DNA of 64,000 bases, taken from assembly GCA_019417325.1 (NCBI GenBank), contig DXVO01000026.1, forward strand, positions 1-64,000. Reading direction: 5' to 3'. Positions 17,371-24,555 of the stretch are shown here, one piece after another. The notes beneath the pieces are model-generated. The model saw only the letters and a program-made list of their open reading frames with translations, was not told the DNA's origin and ran no database searches. This DNA is from Parabacteroides sp. GTDB taxonomy: Bacteria; Bacteroidota; Bacteroidia; Bacteroidales; Tannerellaceae. A program made the position numbers and the translations under genes. How positions within the stretch are numbered: position 1 is the first letter of the stretch; every line of letters starts with the position of its first letter.

Positions 17371-19002
17371 TCATTTACCCGCTTTCGGTGCAGAGCCCTT
17401 ATCCTTCTCTTCCGGTTTAATCAGATTTTTTACAGTTTCACCGATAGGCAGGTTATCCAATACACCTAAACTCGGAGCTACCGTTTTAACCAACTGATTG
17501 AGGAAATTCCCGGTTGCCCCATTGCCTCCGTCAAAAACTGTAATATTACCCAGATTAATACTTTCAAAAGCTTTCACCTGTTCACCGGCAATTTCTTTCC
17601 ACTGGTCTACCATCTTATATTGGATAGCGATAGCCGGATTAGATTCCGCAGCTTCCACCATTGCACGGAAACCGTCAGCCTCTGCAAGCAAAGATTTCTT
17701 CTTACCATCCGCCTCTGCTTCCAATTTCATACGGATAGATTGCGCCTCCGCTTCTGCCTGCGCAAGCAATGCTTTTGCACGCGCTTCCGCTTCACGGATA
17801 GTTTTTTCTGCTACTGCATCCGCTTGTAAAATAGCTTCTTGTTTAGCAATCTCAGCGGGAACAATCTTCTGGGCTTTCAAAGCAGATTCCACTTTTTTTG
17901 CTTTAGCTTCTTCCACTTCCTTTTGAGCTATTTCACGGGCTGTCTGAATAGATGCTTCAGAACGGGCAGCAGCCTCACCGGCTTTCTTGTCTGCATCAGC
18001 CTGAGTAACGGCAAGTTCGGAATTTGACAACGCGATATCTTTACCGGCTTCATTCCGTCCGATGGCTGCTTTTTTCTCTGCTTCTGCTTTTTTGATTTCC
18101 ATGTCAGAATTCAGCTCGGCAATGCGGCTTTCTTTTTCAGTATTTGCCTTTTCTATATTAATATTCTTATCGGCTTCCGCTTTAGCAACTTGCGACTCTT
18201 TGTCTGCGTTCGCCACTGCAACCTGTGATATACGCTCTTTATCCGCATTTGCAACCGAGATTTCCTGCTGCTTCTTTGTCTCTGCAATTGCAATATCCTG
18301 GTCTTTCCGGGTTTCTGCAACTTTTGTTTCACGTTCTTTTATTTGGGTCGCAATCTTAATAGCTCCTAACTTCTCCTGCTCTTCAATATTAGCCTGGGCT
18401 TCATTCAAGGCTTTACTTTCCGCCTCTTTTCCCAGATTGACAATATAATTAGCTGCATCACGAATATCACTGATATTGATATTCATCAGATAAAGACCGA
18501 ATTTACGAAGTTCCGTATCGATATTATCACGTACTTTCGACAGGAATTTATCACGGTCTGAGTTCAATTCTTCAATTGTCATATCCGCAATTACCAAACG
18601 CATTTGCCCATATACCACGTCGGTAATCAGATTTTGTTTATCTTCTGCCTGCAATCCCAACAAACGTTCGGCAGCATTCTGCATAACTTCCGGATCGGTG
18701 CTGATAGCTACCGTAATCGTAGTCGGCACATCCACACGAATATTTTGGGCAGACAAAGCTCCGGTCAGTTTACAATCAATCTGAAGAGGCTTCATGGAAA
18801 GGAACTCATATCCCTGGATAATCGGCCAGACAAAAGCAGCGCCACCATGGTAAAGTTTAGCCGATTTTTCTCCTGTAGTCTTACCATATACAACCAGGAC
18901 CTCATCACTCTTACATTTCCGGTAGCGGGAAAGAATACCGATAAACGAAACAATAATCACTACAACCAGGATAGCGACCATAATTAACATCTCTTGTGTC
19001 AT
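17371..19002 (-). CDS. Flotillin-family SPFH protein (YuaG/FloT-like)
   Basis: A 543-residue membrane-anchored scaffold protein. It has one N-terminal membrane segment (about residues 5-27), an SPFH/band-7 domain (roughly 30-190, with YGQMRLVIADMTIEELNSDR), and a long coiled coil of Ala/Glu/Lys heptads (about 190-440), followed by the flotillin C-terminal region ending near LGNITVFDGG. Flotillins organise membrane microdomains and form large rings. The gene directly upstream encodes an NfeD-like membrane protein, the same pairing as yuaF-yuaG in Bacillus, which strongly supports the assignment. The low-complexity coiled coil generates long meaningless antisense frames. Confidence 0.9.
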   Translation of the reverse strand: MTQEMLIMVAILVVVIIVSFIGILSRYRKCKSDEVLVVYGKTTGEKSAKLYHGGAAFVWPIIQGYEFLSMKPLQIDCKLTGALSAQNIRVDVPTTITVAISTDPEVMQNAAERLLGLQAEDKQNLITDVVYGQMRLVIADMTIEELNSDRDKFLSKVRDNIDTELRKFGLYLMNINISDIRDAANYIVNLGKEAESKALNEAQANIEEQEKLGAIKIATQIKERETKVAETRKDQDIAIAETKKQQEISVANADKERISQVAVANADKESQVAKAEADKNINIEKANTEKESRIAELNSDMEIKKAEAEKKAAIGRNEAGKDIALSNSELAVTQADADKKAGEAAARSEASIQTAREIAQKEVEEAKAKKVESALKAQKIVPAEIAKQEAILQADAVAEKTIREAEARAKALLAQAEAEAQSIRMKLEAEADGKKKSLLAEADGFRAMVEAAESNPAIAIQYKMVDQWKEIAGEQVKAFESINLGNITVFDGGNGATGNFLNQLVKTVAPSLGVLDNLPIGETVKNLIKPEEKDKGSAPKAGK

Positions 19003-19028
19003 AGAATTAAGTAGATTAATATTGATTT

Positions 19029-19532
19029 TTATTGAATATACATTACACCGGACTCTATTTTACCAATCACAGCTTTATCCCCGGTACGATATTGGGTGTT
19101 ACCGAGCGAACGAACTTCGATTTCCCTCAATGCACCATTAATAGCTATTTGTACCACATATCGATCTTCGTCACTATGGGAATAGATAGTGCATTCGCGT
19201 CCCAGCAAAGCTTCCGGTTTTTCCGGCTTATTTTCTTTCTGCAATTGATAAGCCTTTTTATACAAATACCATAGGATAAGAACAAAAACAAGGCCTACCA
19301 GGATTCCTGCCGCATACGACATGATATCCGATCCTTTGGATATATACATATACCATCCCATCCCTATGCAAAAATGAGTCAGCCCCTTAAAAGACAAGAC
19401 ACTGCCGATATCCGTATCGACATCGGTATCTATATCCAAATCCCCGAAGAAAATCGACATGATAAACTGTATCAGGAAAATTGCCGTAGCGACAATTGCA
19501 ACAAAAAAGAATACCGTAGTAGTCATAGTCAT
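19029..19532 (-). CDS. NfeD/YuaF-like membrane protein, flotillin partner
   Basis: A 167-residue protein with two to three N-terminal membrane segments (about residues 5-27 and 48-93) separated by an acidic loop (GDLDIDTDVDTDIG), and a C-terminal ~60-residue beta-rich region (LLGRECTIYSHSDEDRYVVQI ... GDKAVIGKIESG) consistent with the NfeD OB fold. In Bacillus the equivalent YuaF is encoded next to flotillin YuaG, and the two work together in membrane organisation. It begins the two-gene operon, 26 bases upstream of flotillin. Confidence 0.78.
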   Translation of the reverse strand: MTMTTTVFFFVAIVATAIFLIQFIMSIFFGDLDIDTDVDTDIGSVLSFKGLTHFCIGMGWYMYISKGSDIMSYAAGILVGLVFVLILWYLYKKAYQLQKENKPEKPEALLGRECTIYSHSDEDRYVVQIAINGALREIEVRSLGNTQYRTGDKAVIGKIESGVMYIQ

Positions 19533-19822
19533 TAAATTAGATTTTGGCTACAAGATAGAAAAAAAACGGATTAGCGCATAGAAAAAAGTGCCCAACCTAA
19601 ATAATATCTATTTGTATGCCATATGACAGGACAAGCCCGGCATATCCGATTTCTTTTTATCAAAATGACAAAAAGACAAAATACCCTGTTGATATGCGGG
19701 TTATATGGACACAGACGCGGGAGGGGTTGCAAGCAGGCGATTCTCGCGGGGTTAAGGTTTGTCAGTTTGTAGAAATAGAAGGCAAAGTATTTACTAATTG
19801 ATATATGATAAAAATTATTTTT

Positions 19823-19902
19823 TAGGCACGGATTTCACGGATAACACGGATTAACTTATATTTATCTTTATTAATCCGTGTTATCCGTGAAATCCGTGCC
19901 TA
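19823..19902. repeat. Perfect palindrome with 32-bp arms made of CACGGAT sub-repeats
   Basis: The left arm (19823-19854) and right arm (19871-19902) are perfect reverse complements around a 16-base AT-rich centre. Each arm contains three tandem copies of a 9-10 base unit (CACGGATTT, CACGGATAA, CACGGATTA). The sub-repeat (C-x-CGGAT) resembles the GCGGAT units in the inverted repeats around the GxxExxY gene at 61196-61722. No ORF in the centre. There is no T-run, so it is not a typical terminator. Confidence 0.85.
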
Positions 19903-20010
19903 GTCATATTGTTAATTTTTTCATGGAATAATAATCTATTTATCATCCAAGCACAGTTTGGTTTTCTTGCCATTCCAGAACCGCGCCCCCGCCCAATATC
20001 ATCCAAAAAC

Positions 20011-20076
20011 AAAACATATATGCTTCGAAATCGAAACATATATGTTTTAAAGTTAAAATATAGATGTTTTACCGCA
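20011..20076. repeat. Three tandem 22-base units with CATATATG cores
   Basis: Units start at 20011, 20033 and 20055, exactly 22 bases apart. The first two carry AAACATATATG at the same place; the third reads AAATATAGATG. TTTT follows in units 2 and 3. The 22-base period equals about two helical turns. A similar array occurs at 24411-24476. Confidence 0.65.
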
Positions 20077-20367
20077 CAGATTATTGGATTTTTATATGCA
20101 GATAGTTGGAATTAGTACCGCGACTAATTGAAATTACCCTCCGGGTAAATGGAAAAAGGTGCCCGATTCAGTACAAAAAGCTCCGGTTTAGCGTTAAAAA
20201 AGGCTCAATTCCTCCTGAAACGCATTTTATACATATATACAGAGTTACCACAAAGGGCTCAATTCAATCAAAGTAACACATAATAGAGAAAAAGACCGAC
20301 ATTATGTAAAAAAAAGACCATCCGGATATGCCGGACAGTCCACAACCCGAAAGAAAAAAGATTCTAT

Positions 20368-21135
20368 TTATAAATCACCTTCTTCTGAATAGGATTTGTT
20401 ATATTCAAATGGATCCTCACTGCCCAAAAACCTATCAATCTCCTGCTCTGTAATTTTTGTCCGCTTGTAAAGATGATCGCGTGCAGCTTTCAACATATCC
20501 AAGTCCATCTTCATACATAACATATAGATCCGGCTCTCGCCTCCTACAAAATATTCGAGCTGAGGTATTTCCATCATTGCTTCTACTCCTTTATGAGCAT
20601 TTCCTTTATAACTGGAAATGCTTCCCTTATCCAGGAAACGGGAAAATAAAGCAGCTTTCTTTTGGTAAAACTCATCATATTGAACATAGAAATTAGTCCG
20701 TATGGCATAAATCCCATTTATCAAATGTTGCAAATCCAAATCATCGAAATTTTTCCAGATCTCAAAACTTTGAGAAAAAGTTTTTTCTACGGAATTCTCT
20801 TTTATACTTAAGGATGGAGAAGCGAAACAAGTTAGAAACTCATTTAACGTATCCTTGCTCATCCGGTTCAGATTATCCGGATAAGATTCATTCACGGCTC
20901 TAAAGATGGAATCAATGTGTTCTATCTTTTTGTAATGGTCTTCCACTGCTTTAATAGAAGTATTAATATCACTGATAGTCAACAGCTTAATCTTGTAAGC
21001 CATTTCTTGCCTGCCTCTATATTCCAACCAGGAAGAAGAGCCGAATGTAACAATGATACCAAGCAACGCCCCAAGAAAATTCACAAGCAAAGAACTCCAC
21101 CATTTACGTGAAGGAACGATCTGTTTCAACTGCAT
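20368..21135 (-). CDS. Membrane-anchored protein of unknown function
   Basis: A 255-residue protein with one N-terminal membrane segment (LLVNFLGALLGIIVTFGSSS, about residues 16-35), followed by WLEYRGRQEMAYKIK and a long helical, probably coiled-coil soluble part. I do not recognise a catalytic motif. The layout (short cytoplasmic start, one membrane helix, helical domain) is seen in several uncharacterised Bacteroidota families. It lies 55 bases downstream of the EEP-fold gene on the same strand and may be its operon partner. Confidence 0.6.
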   Translation of the reverse strand: MQLKQIVPSRKWWSSLLVNFLGALLGIIVTFGSSSWLEYRGRQEMAYKIKLLTISDINTSIKAVEDHYKKIEHIDSIFRAVNESYPDNLNRMSKDTLNEFLTCFASPSLSIKENSVEKTFSQSFEIWKNFDDLDLQHLINGIYAIRTNFYVQYDEFYQKKAALFSRFLDKGSISSYKGNAHKGVEAMMEIPQLEYFVGGESRIYMLCMKMDLDMLKAARDHLYKRTKITEQEIDRFLGSEDPFEYNKSYSEEGDL

Positions 21136-21190
21136 ACAAACTTAATTTATGCCGACAATCATATACGGCAGAGTTATGTTTATTCTTTAT

Positions 21191-22303
21191 TTATTCCATT
21201 TCCAGATAACACCACATCGGATAGTGATCCGAATAACGAATTTTATCAATCGTACAGTTCATCGGTTTCATATTCGAAGAATGAAGGATATTATCGATGC
21301 GGAACCAAAAGAAGTTCTCATTATAGGTAACACCCATCCCGCGTCCCGACGCAGCAAACGCATCCACCAAAGGTCCTTGTATCGTACGATGAGCATACGA
21401 AATCGGCGTATCGTTAAAATCTCCGCAAACAAGGATATAGTCGGTGTCTGCTTTTCGGATTTCTTCAGCTACTGCTTCGGCTTGTTTCGCACGGACACGG
21501 AAAGCCGGTCCTAACTTTTGCTCGATAGAGCCGCGAAGCCCATCAAATGTTTCCGAATTAATATTCTTAATAAAAGCGGAATAATGACTACGGTCTTCAG
21601 TTGTCAGCTTAAATGATTCCAAATGGTTATTTACCAGGGTCAATGTTTTACCTTTTATATTTACCCGGTGTACGGAAGAACCGTTAAACTTGCTATCATA
21701 CTTTATTTTACGGGATTTGGACAATGGGTATTTGGATAAAACCGCCACATTGAATTTCAGGTCTCCGGAAGTTCCTACCGGAATCACGGAACGATATTTA
21801 TACATCGAAAAAGCCTTATCCAATTTTTCCATCGTAAGAAAATTCCGGGATTTGCCTACTGCATATTCCTGAAGGCAAACAATATCTGCACCGGAATTGG
21901 CAATATATTGAACTATCGGATTGGGGGAATCCCCTGTGTGGTCTTTATACCCGAATCCCATGACATTATAGGTCAACACTTTCAACACATTTTCTTTAGG
22001 AATCTCTTCCACCCTGTCGTGAAATGGGAAATAATGCCTTACCGGTTTCTGGCATATCAGAAAAGACAGCAATCCGACCAGGACAAACCGCCATTCCCAA
22101 AGGAACAGCCAATAAATAACAAATAGTAGATTCAATGTGCAGAAAACCGGAAATCCAAGGCCCAGATAAGAAAATAAAACACTTTTTTCCGGAGACACAC
22201 GGTCTGAAAAAGCTGATGCGATAAACAGCAAAATTACTATTACATTGGCTATGCCGAAAATAGACTTGAATAGTATCTTTACAGCTTTAAACCCCTCATT
22301 CAT
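21191..22303 (-). CDS. Membrane-attached endonuclease/exonuclease/phosphatase-family protein
   Basis: A 370-residue protein. The first ~95 residues hold three hydrophobic segments (about 10-30, 40-60, 62-82), then an EEP (DNase I-like) domain: VLTYNVMGF, DIVCLQEYAVG, LVNNHLESF, VCGDFNDTPIS and the C-terminal YSDHYPMWCYL. These supply the metal-binding Asn/Glu, the Asp-x-Asn pair and the catalytic His. Substrate could be a phosphodiester in lipid, nucleotide or DNA; sequence does not say. Its start overlaps the stop of the second rhomboid gene by 4 bases, so the three genes are translationally coupled. Confidence 0.85.
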   Translation of the reverse strand: MNEGFKAVKILFKSIFGIANVIVILLFIASAFSDRVSPEKSVLFSYLGLGFPVFCTLNLLFVIYWLFLWEWRFVLVGLLSFLICQKPVRHYFPFHDRVEEIPKENVLKVLTYNVMGFGYKDHTGDSPNPIVQYIANSGADIVCLQEYAVGKSRNFLTMEKLDKAFSMYKYRSVIPVGTSGDLKFNVAVLSKYPLSKSRKIKYDSKFNGSSVHRVNIKGKTLTLVNNHLESFKLTTEDRSHYSAFIKNINSETFDGLRGSIEQKLGPAFRVRAKQAEAVAEEIRKADTDYILVCGDFNDTPISYAHRTIQGPLVDAFAASGRGMGVTYNENFFWFRIDNILHSSNMKPMNCTIDKIRYSDHYPMWCYLEME

Positions 22304-23178
22304 TTTTTACTGGCATCAAATAATTTTTTCTTTTCATCCGCAGATAAACTCTCATAGCCGGACCGTTTCAATTTGTCCAGTATTGCATCGATATCCACAT
22401 TTGCCTGATGCTTGCGGGCATTATATTCATAATCGGTTTCCGGACGTTTATAAGTAACACGCATCTTAGGTTTTCTTTTCCCTAAATTTACCACCCAGTC
22501 TATTATCCGGTTCATCGGTGCTGTCAAATCTTTTCCTTCTTTGATACGCATGGCAAACCATATACCAAACAAAGCACCTCCAATATGTGCAATATGCCCG
22601 CCGGCATTCTCCGAAGTAATAGCCAATAAATCTATCACAAAAGTGAACAACGCCAGATAAATCAATTTAACTCTGCCTATCAAGAAAAGCAGTATCTCCT
22701 GATCCTTCCGGTAAAAAGAAACGGCAAAAACAACTGCCATCACAGAAGCAGAAGCTCCCATCAGATAACTATTGGCAGCCACACTACTAAAATACGGGAA
22801 TATGTTATAAGATAAAATAAACAGTAATCCACCGGCTATCCCCCCCAATACATATAAACCTCCCAACTGCCGCTCGCTGAAATAAGAGAGAAACAGCCCT
22901 CCGAACCAATACAACCAAAGCATATTAAATAAGATATGCAGAAAATCATAATGGGTAAACATGTAAGTAATAATTGTCCAGGGATGATACAGCAACTCTT
23001 CCGGAGAAGAAGGCATTTGCAAATATTGCAAATAAGGGAACCAACTCAGATTAAACAACTTCAGGATTACTGCAGCAAGCCTGATAAGAATAAATAGCCC
23101 TACATTTATATATATAAGTTTCGCCAGAATATTTCCCGAACGAAACATCTGTTTCATGTTAATAAAAATATCTCCCAT
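22300..23178 (-). CDS. Rhomboid-family intramembrane serine protease (second of two)
   Basis: A 292-residue protein with about six membrane segments. The nucleophile motif reads GASASV (Ser143), with Ala replacing the usual Gly after Ser; the partner histidine is in HIAHIGGALFG. The C-terminal ~80 residues are soluble and charged (ILDKLKRSGYESLSADEKKK). The first start overlaps the upstream rhomboid by 20 bases; an in-frame ATG at 23157, 1 base after that stop codon, is a good alternative that begins MKQMFRSG. Confidence 0.88.
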   Translation of the reverse strand: MGDIFINMKQMFRSGNILAKLIYINVGLFILIRLAAVILKLFNLSWFPYLQYLQMPSSPEELLYHPWTIITYMFTHYDFLHILFNMLWLYWFGGLFLSYFSERQLGGLYVLGGIAGGLLFILSYNIFPYFSSVAANSYLMGASASVMAVVFAVSFYRKDQEILLFLIGRVKLIYLALFTFVIDLLAITSENAGGHIAHIGGALFGIWFAMRIKEGKDLTAPMNRIIDWVVNLGKRKPKMRVTYKRPETDYEYNARKHQANVDIDAILDKLKRSGYESLSADEKKKLFDASKK

Positions 23179-23869
23179 TGTTTGAGTCTTTCTTTTTCCA
23201 ATACCGAACTAAGAAATAACCGAATATCATACCACCCAAGTGAGCGAAATGCGCAACCGAGTCGCCGCTATAATTGGCAACCCCCATAAATAATTCGGCT
23301 AATCCGTAAAATACAACAAAATATTTAGCTTTAATAGGAATCGGTATAAACATCAAATAAAGCGGTACATTCGGGAATAGCATGGCAAATGCCAACAAAA
23401 TGCCGAATACGGAACCGGATGCCCCAATTGTTATCAGATAGTTCAAAGAAGGATCATTGGCAATGAGCTGTCCCAATGTGACACCGTTGGCACTGGCGAA
23501 AGAATGAACCGAATAAAGCCATACCAGCTCCTGAGTGATACCGGCACCAATACCAGTAATTAAATAGAAAGTAAGAAAACGCTTTGGTCCCCAGACATTT
23601 TCCAGTACCCGTCCGAACATATATACCCCGAACATATTGAAGAATACATGCGTAAAGGAATGGGTATCATGCATAAACATATAAGTAATCAACTGGAACG
23701 GGTAAAAATCTTTTGCCCCCGGAAAATGCAATCCCAGCAATTGAACCAAATCGATGCCCACTTTAGGCAGAACCAGGCTTGCCAGCCAAAATAAAAGATT
23801 AATAATGATAAGGTTTTTCGTAACCATCGGGATACTGTTCAAAAATCCCGAATTATTTTGATTCATCAT
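23159..23869 (-). CDS. Rhomboid-family intramembrane serine protease (first of two)
   Basis: A 236-residue membrane protein with the full rhomboid signature: GASGSVFG (nucleophile Ser151) and VAHFAHLGGMIFG (catalytic His210). Other conserved parts are the loop-1 region YMFMHDTHSFTHVFFNM and the GRVLENVWGPKRF turn. It cleaves membrane-spanning segments of unknown substrates. It opens a three-gene overlapping operon (rhomboid, rhomboid, EEP-fold protein) divergent from the HU gene. Confidence 0.92.
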   Translation of the reverse strand: MMNQNNSGFLNSIPMVTKNLIIINLLFWLASLVLPKVGIDLVQLLGLHFPGAKDFYPFQLITYMFMHDTHSFTHVFFNMFGVYMFGRVLENVWGPKRFLTFYLITGIGAGITQELVWLYSVHSFASANGVTLGQLIANDPSLNYLITIGASGSVFGILLAFAMLFPNVPLYLMFIPIPIKAKYFVVFYGLAELFMGVANYSGDSVAHFAHLGGMIFGYFLVRYWKKKDSNNGRYFY

Positions 23870-23969
23870 ATGTCTTACTAATTTAAGTACAAAGGTATAT
23901 ATATTTTGGAAGTTTCCTGTAAAATCATCATTAAAACATAGTAAATCAAGAAAAAAAACAGATTTTTCC

Positions 23970-24000
23970 TTTGTTGTATATCAAATAAAAACTACATTTG
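23970..24000 (+). promoter_or_regulatory. Full Bacteroidota promoter of the HU gene
   Basis: A -33 TTTG (23970-23973) and a -7 TACATTTG (23993-24000) are separated by exactly 19 bases, the textbook spacing for the primary sigma factor of this phylum. The start codon follows 56 bases later. This is the best promoter in the window. Confidence 0.85.
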
Positions 24001-24056
24001 GCACCAATAATCAGACTATCACTAAAATTGTTTAATATATTAACTAACAAACCATC

Positions 24057-24329
24057 ATGAACAAAACAGAATTTATTAATGCCGTATCAGAAAAGGCCGG
24101 TTTAAGTAAAGTTGATGCAAAAAAAGCAGTAGAAGCATTCGTTGAAACAGTTGGCGAAGAAATGAAAGCTGGCGGTAAAGTAGCACTATTAGGTTTTGGT
24201 ACTTTTTCTGTAACAGAAAAAGCTGCTCGCAAAGGTGTTAACCCAAAAACTAAAGCTACCATTGAAATCCCTGCTCGCAAAGCTGTTAAATTCAAACCGG
24301 GAGCTGAATTAGCAGAAATCGTTAAGTAA
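24057..24329 (+). CDS. HU-family DNA-binding protein
   Basis: A 90-residue histone-like protein that bends and compacts DNA as a dimer. It begins MNKTEFINAVSEKAGLSK and contains the characteristic LLGFGTFSVTEKAARKGVNP stretch and the beta-arm (KTKATIEIPARKAVKFKPG). Length and sequence are those of a classical HU subunit. It has its own strong promoter and terminator, so it is expressed alone. Confidence 0.96.
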   Translation: MNKTEFINAVSEKAGLSKVDAKKAVEAFVETVGEEMKAGGKVALLGFGTFSVTEKAARKGVNPKTKATIEIPARKAVKFKPGAELAEIVK

Positions 24330-24346
24330 AAACCGTTTACTTACCC

Positions 24347-24387
24347 AATAAAAAAGGCGTCTTGAGTTACAAGGTGCCTTTTTTATT
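24347..24387 (+). terminator. Terminator of the HU gene
   Basis: AATAAAAAAGGC (24347-24358) pairs with GCCTTTTTTATT (24376-24387), with a long T-run on the 3' side. It begins 17 bases after the HU stop codon. Confidence 0.88.
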
Positions 24388-24388
24388 G

Positions 24389-24498
24389 CGTAAGAATGAC
24401 ATTATCAATTCATAGTTATGATTTTTCCAATTCATAACTATGATTTTATAAAACCATAACTATGAGTTCTTCTATACAAAACGATTTTATGGTTTTTA
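24389..24498. repeat. 22-base-period array with CATAACTATG cores upstream of argS
   Basis: Three clear units begin at 24411, 24433 and 24455, exactly 22 bases apart. The core is CATAACTATG in units 2 and 3 and its reverse complement CATAGTTATG in unit 1. Degenerate units in the same phase can be seen before (24389) and after (24477). The array ends just upstream of the argS -7 element, so a protein-binding or structural role at this promoter is possible. Confidence 0.65.
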
Positions 24499-24511
24499 CA
24501 AAATAAACGCG

Positions 24512-24519
24512 TACCTTTG
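24512..24519 (+). promoter_or_regulatory. -7 promoter element (TACCTTTG) of argS
   Basis: TACCTTTG matches TAnnTTTG and sits 36 bases before the argS start codon. The region where -33 should be overlaps the degenerate end of the 22-base-period array. Confidence 0.6.
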
Positions 24520-24555
24520 CGTCCAAAATAAAAATCCGTATATAGTATTACAGAT

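Larger units (their letters stand above)
19533..20367. other. Gene-poor stretch with a palindrome and a 22-bp-period repeat
   Basis: No convincing gene lies in these 835 bases. The longest frame (61 codons at 19616-19801) has no ribosome-binding or promoter context and no recognisable features. What is visible is the perfect palindrome at 19823-19902 and three 22-base repeat units at 20011-20076, both listed separately. From 20077 to 20367 I see nothing definite. Confidence 0.6.

Noticed and set aside
17498..18448. Several Phe/Ser-rich frames opposite the flotillin coiled coil
   Set aside because: They mirror the Ala/Glu/Lys heptads of the coiled coil and carry no motif of their own.
19616..19801. 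A 61-codon frame in the gene-poor stretch
   Set aside because: No promoter element, no ribosome-binding context, no signal or domain; not supported as a gene.
24389..24498. CRISPR array
   Set aside because: The units are only 22 bases in total period, with no unique spacers between constant repeats, and no cas genes lie in the window.
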